From Bacteroidota bacterium (GTDB taxonomy: Bacteria; Bacteroidota; Bacteroidia; UBA7662; CANHCV01), in assembly GCA_027488715.1 (NCBI GenBank), contig JAIYBD010000072.1:1-6452 (forward strand): a stretch of DNA of 6,452 bases. The letters are read 5' to 3'. Position numbers and translations under genes: made by a program. A model generated the notes under the pieces. It did no database searches and had not been told where the DNA came from. It was given only the letters and a program-made list of their open reading frames with translations. Shown here in pieces: positions 1-4,702 of the stretch; positions within the stretch are counted from its first letter, which is position 1, and the number at the start of each line of letters is the position of its first letter.

Positions 1-1
1 A

Positions 2-730
2 GGAAATTTGGCCAAAGCAAATCAATGGCAGGAAGAGGCGGTTCAATTGGTTCAAAATACACCAGACATTAAAACAAAAGAGTCAACCTTTTTATTGGGG
101 CTTCAATTAGCAAAGGTTCAAAACAATACCTCTCAAATTTTGGCTAATCAAGAAAAATTACTCGCCTTGAAGGATCAGCTGATTTTGGAGGAGCGAACCG
201 GACATCAAGAGTCATTTTTCAATTCGCTTCAATGGGGTGTCGTTGAACAAGAACGTTCACAAATGGTAGAACTTACCGAACGCAACCGACTGTTGATGAT
301 CATCGGCGGACTCGTTTTGGCGTTCGTATCAACCTCCCTTATTTTAACGCATCGCCTCAGCCGGAAAATGAAGTTGGCCAACTTGAAATTAACTGCTAAG
401 AACCGTGAAATTCATCGCAAAAATGAAGAGATCGAGAAAAAATCGGAAGAGTTGAACCGATTAAATCGCGTTTTGGAAGCTAAAATTCAAGAAAGAACCC
501 AAAAGCTTATTCACCAAAACAACAAACTACGGGAGGTAGCGTATTACAATTCTCACCGGGTTCGCGGACCGCTATCTACCATCATGGGATTGGTTGATTT
601 GTACCAAGGAAAAATGATGGATGACGTCCAGCTTTTGATGAGCGAAATCGATAATCACAGCCGAGAGCTTGACCGCAATTTATACGAAATTAACGAAGTG
701 CTGAAAAAAGAAGATCCAAGCTCCAACTAA
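2..730 (+). CDS. Membrane sensor protein ending in an H-box (HisKA-like) without ATPase domain, 5' partial
   Basis: The reading frame is open to the left edge, so the true start lies outside the window; the TTG at 8 is only the first possible start inside it. Numbering residues from that TTG, there is a helical Gln/Lys-rich part (1-92), one hydrophobic membrane segment (about 95-114), a charged coiled coil (about 120-175) and a terminal H-box, SHRVRGPLSTIMGL, with the candidate phospho-accepting His at 183. The protein stops about 57 residues later, where an ATP-binding HATPase domain would be expected to follow. In Bacteroidota such proteins often carry TPR or PAS sensing modules N-terminally; the Gln-rich helices before the membrane segment fit a TPR-type sensor, but no repeat is clear here. 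The acidic residue that often follows the H-box His is Arg here. It is likely a signalling partner or dimerisation protein rather than an autonomous kinase. The H-box assignment is good; the function is uncertain. Confidence 0.75.
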   Translation, partial: GNLAKANQWQEEAVQLVQNTPDIKTKESTFLLGLQLAKVQNNTSQILANQEKLLALKDQLILEERTGHQESFFNSLQWGVVEQERSQMVELTERNRLLMIIGGLVLAFVSTSLILTHRLSRKMKLANLKLTAKNREIHRKNEEIEKKSEELNRLNRVLEAKIQERTQKLIHQNNKLREVAYYNSHRVRGPLSTIMGLVDLYQGKMMDDVQLLMSEIDNHSRELDRNLYEINEVLKKEDPSSN

Positions 731-1338
731 CGGATCGGAGTTCTTAACAGCTCTCGACCTTCTAAAAATCCTACCAATTCATCCCCGGATTGGACGGGTC
801 CTACCCCAGAAGGAGTGCCTGTGAAAATGATATCTCCCATCTTTAACGTGAAATATTGGCTGATGTAGTGGATTAAATAATCAAATTGAAACATCAAATC
901 TTTCGTAAAACCTTCTTGGACTTGAATATCATTCTTCAAAAGGTTGAAATGAATGTTTTGCGGATTGTTAATTTCTTCTTTTGGAATAAAATTCCCCACC
1001 ACAGCCGATTGGTCAAAGCCTTTCGCCAGTTCCCAGGGATGTCCTTTTCCTTTTAGTTCATTTTGAAGTTCTCGGGCCGTAAAGTCAATCCCTAGTCCAA
1101 TTTCATCGTAATATTTGTGTGCAAATTCACGATCGATGCACTTTCCATTTCGATTGATTTTTAAGATGATTTCCAACTCGTGGTGGATGCTGCCCAGGTG
1201 CTCGGGGAGAACGAAAATTTTTCCATTCTGCAGTAAGGCACTTTCAGGTTTTAAAAAAATGAGTGGTTTTTCTTCCAACTTGTTGCCTAACTCCTTAACG
1301 TGCTCGGCATAATTTCTTCCAACGCAAATGAATTTCAT
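727..1338 (-). CDS. Fumarylacetoacetate hydrolase family protein, FAHD1-like (acylpyruvase / oxaloacetate decarboxylase type)
   Basis: The 203-residue protein covers the whole catalytic fold of short FAH-family enzymes such as human FAHD1. Visible landmarks are the N-terminal GRNYAEHVKE with a His13/Glu16 pair like the lid dyad of FAHD1, FLKP (28-31), the metal-binding HHELE (Glu54 and Glu56), Asp85 in GIDFTARELQ as the third metal ligand, AKGFD with Lys106, and the family signature GDIIFTGTPSGVGP (168-181). Enzymes of this type use Mg2+ or Mn2+ to cleave acylpyruvates or decarboxylate oxaloacetate in the cytoplasm; the exact substrate cannot be read from sequence. The ATG at 1338 gives the expected N-terminus and no AGGAGG-like site precedes it. 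A weak -7-like element lies 4 nt before the start. The stop overlaps that of the convergent sensor gene, and the gene is divergent from the E1 gene. Family assignment is very secure, substrate less so. Confidence 0.92.
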   Translation of the reverse strand: MKFICVGRNYAEHVKELGNKLEEKPLIFLKPESALLQNGKIFVLPEHLGSIHHELEIILKINRNGKCIDREFAHKYYDEIGLGIDFTARELQNELKGKGHPWELAKGFDQSAVVGNFIPKEEINNPQNIHFNLLKNDIQVQEGFTKDLMFQFDYLIHYISQYFTLKMGDIIFTGTPSGVGPVQSGDELVGFLEGRELLRTPIR

Positions 1339-1342
1339 GCCC

Positions 1343-1350
1343 CGAAATTA
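1343..1350 (-). promoter_or_regulatory. Possible weak -7 promoter element for the FAH-family gene
   Basis: On the minus strand this reads TAATTTCG, one mismatch from the Bacteroidota -7 consensus TAnnTTTG. It ends 4 nt before the ATG at 1338, the same spacing seen at the two better elements in the window. No TTG-type -33 element is evident upstream, so the call rests on one degenerate box and its position. Confidence 0.3.
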
Positions 1351-1393
1351 AATCATTTTTTCTTAGCATTTTCCACCCTTCTCGATTTCGAAG

Positions 1394-1401
1394 TACCTTT
1401 G
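1394..1401 (+). promoter_or_regulatory. -7 promoter element (TAnnTTTG) for the fused E1 gene
   Basis: TACCTTTG is a perfect match to the Bacteroidota -7 consensus TAnnTTTG. It ends 5 nt before the ATG at 1407, so transcription should begin at or within a few bases of the start codon, giving a leaderless or nearly leaderless mRNA. A clear TTG -33 box at the usual distance is not visible. There is no Shine-Dalgarno sequence before the ATG, which fits. Confidence 0.6.
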
Positions 1402-1406
1402 TAAAC

Positions 1407-3455
1407 ATGGATCGTTCAATTTTAGAGAAAGCTTGGCGTTTGATGTGTACAGCACGTGCCATGGCCGATTTGTATGATGAGAATCGTGATATTGCTAAGT
1501 ATGTTCATTCTACCTCAAAAGGACATGAAGCCATTCAATTGGCAACGGCTTTTCACCTTAACCCTGTCGATTTTGTTAGTTTGTATTACCGTGATGAATC
1601 GGTTTTGCTCGGACTTGGCCTAACGCCTTACGAATTGATGTTGCAACTGCTGGCCAAGAACGACGATCCGTTTTCTGGTGGAAGAACCTATTACGGACAC
1701 CCTTCGCTCAAGCGAGATGGGTTTCCCACGATTCCACACCAATCTTCAGCAACAGGAATGCAAGCGATTCCTGCTACGGGAATGGCTCAAGGAATTCAAT
1801 ACATGGAACGTCATGGCTTGATGCACAATGAAATTCCACCCATTGCTTTGTGTTCTTTGGGAGATGGAAGTGTAACGGAAGGAGAAGTAGCTGAAGCGTT
1901 TCAAATGGCCGTTTTGCACCAAATGCCCATTATTTATTTGATTCAAGATAACGATTGGGGTATTTCCGCCACCGGAAAAGAAATGCGCGCCATGGACGCC
2001 TATGAATATGCTTCAGGATTTAAGGGAATGAAGCGCATGAGGGTCAATGGAAGCAGTTTTTCGGAAAGTTATGAAGGCATGAAAACGGCCATCGATTACG
2101 TTCGTGAAAAACGGAAACCCATGTTGGTTCATGCTGCTGTTCCGTTGTTAGGACACCATACCTCAGGCGTGCGCAAAGAATGGTATCGGAGCGATGACGA
2201 TTTAGCCTCGCACACGACCAAAGATCCATTCCCCGTGTTGAAAAAAGAATGTTTGGCGGCCGGAATGACGATCGACACGCTCGAGGCCATTCAAATTGAA
2301 TCAGAAATTCGGGTAAAGGCCGACTGGAATAAAGCGGTTGCTGCACCTAATCCGCCATTGGAATCGGTTTTTGAGAATGAATTTGCGCCAACGCCCATAA
2401 CTGCCGAGGTAGGGGAGCGGTCACCGGAAGGAAGAACACCTGTGGTGATGGTAGATGCTGCTTTGCACGCCTGCGAAGAAATTCTGGCGAAACATCCAGA
2501 AGCATTGTTGTACGGACAAGATGTAGGTAGAACGTTGGGCGGAGTATTTCGTGAAGCGGCAACCTTGGCTGAAAAATTTGGAGATAACCGGGTTTTCAAT
2601 ACACCCATCCAAGAAGCATATCTGGTTGGTTCTACCGCCGGAATGTCGGCCGTTGGGGCAAAACCCATGGTGGAAATTCAATTTGCCGATTACATTTGGT
2701 CGGGGGTGAATCAATTGGTGGTGGAGCTTTCTAAAAGTTGCTATTTAACCCGTGGAAAATTTCCTATTTCCAGTGTAATTCGGGTTCCATGCGGGGCTTA
2801 TGGAAGCGGAGGTCCTTACCATAGTGGGTGTATTGAAAGCGCTATTTTGAGTGTTCGAGGTATAAAAGTGGTTTATCCATCCAATGCTGCCGACATGAAA
2901 GGTTTACTAAAGGCGGCCTATTACGATCCGAATCCGGTGGTTGTTTTCGAGCACAAAGGCTTGTATTGGAGTAAAGTTCCCGGTACTGCTGGGGCTAAAA
3001 CGGTGGAGCCTGATGAGCATTATGTTATTCCTATCGGAAAGGGGCGAGTTCATTTGAATTGCAGTGAGGAAGCTTTGGAAGATGGGGATTCTTGTGCGGT
3101 TATCACGTACGGTATGGGTGTTTATTGGGCCGAAGCAGCAGCGAAAAACTTCCCTGGAAAGGTTGAAATTATCGATTTAAGAAGTTTGTATCCGTGCGAT
3201 GAGGCCTTGGTGATAGAGACGGCCCGAAAGCACGGGAAGGTGTTGGTTTTAACCGAGGAACAGCGTTTGAATTCCTTTGCTGAAGCTTTGGCCGGCCGAA
3301 TCAATGAGCAGTGTTTCCGATACCTCGATCAGCCGGTACGCGTGCACGGTGCTTTGAATTTACCCGCTATTCCGCTGAACGAATTTTTGGAAAAAGAAAT
3401 GCTTCCAACAGCGGAAAAAGTGGAGAAAGAACTAAAATCGCTCTTAGAGTCGTAA
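1407..3455 (+). CDS. Fused 2-oxoacid dehydrogenase E1 alpha/beta subunits (thiamine diphosphate-dependent, branched-chain type likely)
   Basis: This 682-residue protein joins two polypeptides that are separate in most bacteria. Residues 1 to about 325 are E1 alpha: SKGHEA (37-42), YRDE (61-64), the thiamine diphosphate/Mg motif opening with GDGS at 152 and closing with Asn182, and a GHHTS loop (249-253) matching the phosphorylation-loop region. After a linker (about 325-343), residues 344-682 are E1 beta: LYGQDVG (368-374), NTPIQEA with the predicted cofactor-contacting Glu403, QFADYIW (425-431), GGPYHSG with His472, and the C-terminal transketolase domain including LRSLYP (591-596). E1 oxidatively decarboxylates a 2-oxo acid and passes the acyl group to lipoyl-E2. 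Fused forms are known in Bacteroidota and are usually annotated as branched-chain (2-oxoisovalerate) E1, but the substrate is inferred. No E2 or E3 gene is adjacent. The start is fixed by the -7 element 5 nt upstream. Confidence 0.93.
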   Translation: MDRSILEKAWRLMCTARAMADLYDENRDIAKYVHSTSKGHEAIQLATAFHLNPVDFVSLYYRDESVLLGLGLTPYELMLQLLAKNDDPFSGGRTYYGHPSLKRDGFPTIPHQSSATGMQAIPATGMAQGIQYMERHGLMHNEIPPIALCSLGDGSVTEGEVAEAFQMAVLHQMPIIYLIQDNDWGISATGKEMRAMDAYEYASGFKGMKRMRVNGSSFSESYEGMKTAIDYVREKRKPMLVHAAVPLLGHHTSGVRKEWYRSDDDLASHTTKDPFPVLKKECLAAGMTIDTLEAIQIESEIRVKADWNKAVAAPNPPLESVFENEFAPTPITAEVGERSPEGRTPVVMVDAALHACEEILAKHPEALLYGQDVGRTLGGVFREAATLAEKFGDNRVFNTPIQEAYLVGSTAGMSAVGAKPMVEIQFADYIWSGVNQLVVELSKSCYLTRGKFPISSVIRVPCGAYGSGGPYHSGCIESAILSVRGIKVVYPSNAADMKGLLKAAYYDPNPVVVFEHKGLYWSKVPGTAGAKTVEPDEHYVIPIGKGRVHLNCSEEALEDGDSCAVITYGMGVYWAEAAAKNFPGKVEIIDLRSLYPCDEALVIETARKHGKVLVLTEEQRLNSFAEALAGRINEQCFRYLDQPVRVHGALNLPAIPLNEFLEKEMLPTAEKVEKELKSLLES

Positions 3456-3488
3456 AGCTGATTTTAGTCATCGTTTTTTCATTTTTTT
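3431..3488 (+). terminator. Possible intrinsic terminator straddling the E1 stop codon
   Basis: ACTAAAATC (3431-3439) is perfectly complementary to GATTTTAGT (3460-3468). GCT (3440-3442) can extend the stem against AGC (3456-3458), leaving one bulged T. The TAA stop (3453-3455) sits in the loop or upper stem. Two T tracts follow (3474-3479 and 3482-3489) after a 5-nt gap. The stem is AT-rich and the gap is longer than in classical terminators, so confidence is moderate. Confidence 0.45.
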
Positions 3489-3493
3489 TATCG

Positions 3494-3501
3494 TTCCTTT
3501 G
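3494..3501 (+). promoter_or_regulatory. Possible -7 promoter element for the outer-membrane-type protein
   Basis: TTCCTTTG differs from TAnnTTTG at one position. It lies 12 nt before the ATG at 3514, separated by an A-rich leader (3502-3513) of the sort that favours initiation in Bacteroidota. No clear -33 element is seen. If it is real, it also argues against translation starting at the TTG at 3499, which lies inside the box. Confidence 0.35.
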
Positions 3502-3513
3502 AGAAAAAAAATT

Positions 3514-4410
3514 ATGAAAAAGCTAATATTTATTTTCTTGTTTTTAAACATTTTTGCTGGGTTAAGCGCTCAGGAAACAGACACCAGTCAAGTTGTTTCT
3601 GTGTTACAAACCGATGGAACAATTTGGATAGGAAAAATTCTTTCCAATAATTCCCGAGAAATTCTTTTTAAAACCCAAGAGGGGAGGGAATTGTACATTC
3701 CTCAATTTGTGATTTCAAAAATTACCTTGGTGAAACTATCGGAGTTCAGTGAAAGTGGAAATTACATTGGAGAAGAGAAGTTTTGTACCCGATATTTTTT
3801 AACCACCAATGGTTTGCCGTTGAAAAAGAAAACTGGGTACATTCAGTGGAATTTATTCGGTCCGGATATTCAATTTAGTGTTACAGACAAGTTAGGAGTA
3901 GGATTAATGACAAGTTGGGTGGGAATTCCCATGATTGCTACCATCAAATATTCTACGGAAATTGCAGATAATCTTCACATTGCTTTGGGGGGATTGATTG
4001 GAACAGGGACCTGGGCGGCACCCGATTATGGTGGAATATTACCATTTGCTGCGGTAACCCTTGGAAATGCAAAAAGGAACATCAATTTTAGTAGCGGTTA
4101 CGGCGCTATTTGGACCAATGGAGATCGCGATGGAAGAACGCTGGTTTCTTTAGCTGGCATGTCAAAAATCGGCAAAAAGGTATCTTTGGTTTTTGATTCG
4201 TTCATTATTTTGCCGAAATCTGCAACCGAATTGGACCCGTTTGGGAATCCAAGAGCATACACCAAAAATGGTTTGGCCATCATTACTCCGGGATTACGAT
4301 TCCATCAATCGGAATCGTCTGCCTTCCAATTTGGATTTACGGGCATGTATGCGAACAGCGAATGGCTTCCGGTACCCATTCCCATGGTTCAGTGGTACCG
4401 AGCGTTTTAA
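3514..4410 (+). CDS. Secreted, probably outer-membrane beta-barrel protein of unknown function
   Basis: The ATG at 3514 gives a 298-residue protein with a clean Sec signal peptide: MKK, a hydrophobic core to about residue 17, and likely cleavage after LSA (residue 19) before Gln-Glu. An in-frame TTG at 3499 would add five residues (MRKKI) but lies in a candidate promoter box, so ATG is preferred. Residues 27-71 form a short beta-rich module (DGTIWIGKIL, ILFKTQEGRELYIP, ISKITLV) resembling small SH3- or Sm-like domains that precede barrels in Bacteroidota hypothetical proteins. From about 110 the sequence alternates hydrophobic and polar residues with many Gly and aromatic residues, as in amphipathic strands, and it ends in Phe, typical of outer-membrane proteins. 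I do not recognise a named family. It follows the E1 gene by 58 bp and is probably a separate unit. A strong terminator follows at 4467-4505. Confidence 0.75.
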   Translation: MKKLIFIFLFLNIFAGLSAQETDTSQVVSVLQTDGTIWIGKILSNNSREILFKTQEGRELYIPQFVISKITLVKLSEFSESGNYIGEEKFCTRYFLTTNGLPLKKKTGYIQWNLFGPDIQFSVTDKLGVGLMTSWVGIPMIATIKYSTEIADNLHIALGGLIGTGTWAAPDYGGILPFAAVTLGNAKRNINFSSGYGAIWTNGDRDGRTLVSLAGMSKIGKKVSLVFDSFIILPKSATELDPFGNPRAYTKNGLAIITPGLRFHQSESSAFQFGFTGMYANSEWLPVPIPMVQWYRAF

Positions 4411-4440
4411 ACGCCATAGAATAATCGCAAGAATTGTGTT

Positions 4441-4462
4441 ATGTGGGCTAAATGTGGGCTAA
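4441..4462 (+). repeat. Tandem 11-bp direct repeat (2 copies)
   Basis: ATGTGGGCTAA occurs twice, perfectly and back to back (4441-4451 and 4452-4462), 31 bp after the stop of the outer-membrane-type gene and just before the terminator hairpin. The copies are identical and not explained by coding. Their role is unknown; a protein-binding site, replication slippage, or a remnant of integration next to the tRNA gene are all possible. Confidence 0.7.
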
Positions 4463-4466
4463 AATA

Positions 4467-4505
4467 AAAAAGAAGAAGCCTCACGATGTGAGGCTTCTTC
4501 TTTTT
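4467..4505. terminator. Bidirectional intrinsic terminator between the outer-membrane-type gene and tRNA-Lys
   Basis: An 18-bp perfect inverted repeat (left arm 4467-4484, right arm 4488-4505) encloses a 3-nt GAT loop. The core GAAGAAGCCTCAC pairs with GTGAGGCTTCTTC, flanked by A5 on the left and T5 on the right. Read on the plus strand, it ends the 3514-4410 transcript with its T5 run. Read on the minus strand, the T tract and following TTTTTTATTTT lie just past the tRNA and would end its transcript. The right arm shares its last base with the A of the encoded CCA end of the tRNA. Confidence 0.9.
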
Positions 4506-4580
4506 GGTGATCCCGCTGGGACTCGAACCCAGGACCCATACATTAAAAGTGTATTGCTCTACCAGCTGAGCTACGGAATC
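4505..4580 (-). tRNA. tRNA-Lys (anticodon UUU), CCA end encoded
   Basis: On the minus strand a complete cloverleaf folds. The 7-bp acceptor GATTCCG/CGGGATC has one T-G wobble. The D arm is GCTC/GAGC with an AGCTGGTA loop. The anticodon stem ATACA/TGTAT encloses the loop CTTTTAA with anticodon TTT (plus-strand 4545-4547). The variable loop is GGGTC, and the T arm CTGGG/CCCAG encloses TTCGAGT. The discriminator is A, as expected for Lys, and CCA is encoded (4507-4505). The body without CCA is 73 nt (4508-4580). It reads AAA and AAG codons. It is a single-gene unit with its own promoter and terminator. Confidence 0.97.
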
Positions 4581-4605
4581 CAACGTTGTTTTTATTAACG
4601 TGGCG

Positions 4606-4635
4606 CAAAGATAGGTCTTTTATTGAATTGCCAAA
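4606..4635 (-). promoter_or_regulatory. Promoter of tRNA-Lys (TTTG N18 TAnnTTTG)
   Basis: On the minus strand TTTG (4632-4635) is followed after 18 nt by TATCTTTG (4606-4613), matching both the -33 and -7 elements of the Bacteroidota housekeeping promoter. The -7 box ends 25 nt before the mature tRNA 5' end at 4580, leaving room for a short leader to be removed by RNase P. It is the best full promoter match in the window. Confidence 0.75.
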
Positions 4636-4665
4636 CTTTTTTGCGAACTTTTTTTGATTTTTTTC

Positions 4666-4698
4666 TTGCCATGTGCCCGATAAACTATCCTAACTTTG
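4666..4698 (+). promoter_or_regulatory. Promoter of the amidohydrolase gene (TTG N22 TAnnTTTG)
   Basis: TTG (4666-4668) is followed after 22 nt by TAACTTTG (4691-4698), a perfect -7 box. The box ends 4 nt before the ATG at 4703, so the transcript should start at or next to the start codon. It is divergent from the tRNA-Lys promoter; both lie within the 122-bp gap between the two genes. Confidence 0.65.
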
Positions 4699-4702
4699 TA
4701 GC

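Noticed and set aside
1115..1312. Plus-strand open frame of 65 codons
   Set aside because: Antisense to the FAH-family gene, whose motifs cover this stretch; composition is shadow-like and no promoter is seen.
2044..2668. Overlapping minus-strand open frames (2044-2346, 2291-2668, 2347-2562, 2421-2714)
   Set aside because: They lie entirely antisense to the strongly conserved fused E1 gene, have no recognisable domains, and overlap each other in different frames.
3311..3502. Plus-strand open frame of 63 codons overlapping the E1 end
   Set aside because: It is a frame shift of the E1 coding sequence that runs into the T-rich intergenic region; the apparent hydrophobic tail comes from T tracts.
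3499..3513. TTG at 3499 as start of the envelope protein
   Set aside because: It falls inside a promoter-like TTCCTTTG box; the ATG at 3514 gives a normal signal peptide beginning MKK.
4193..4462. Plus-strand open frame of 89 codons extending into the intergenic region
   Set aside because: Mostly out of frame within the envelope protein gene; no domain or initiation signal.
4441..4467. Eight-codon mini-ORF (MWAKCGLK) spanning the tandem repeat
   Set aside because: Too short, no ribosome binding site or promoter, and explained by the repeat itself.
4582..4600. Small inverted repeat ACGTT / AACGT upstream of tRNA-Lys
   Set aside because: Only 5 bp with an AT-rich 9-nt spacer inside the tRNA leader; not distinguishable from chance.
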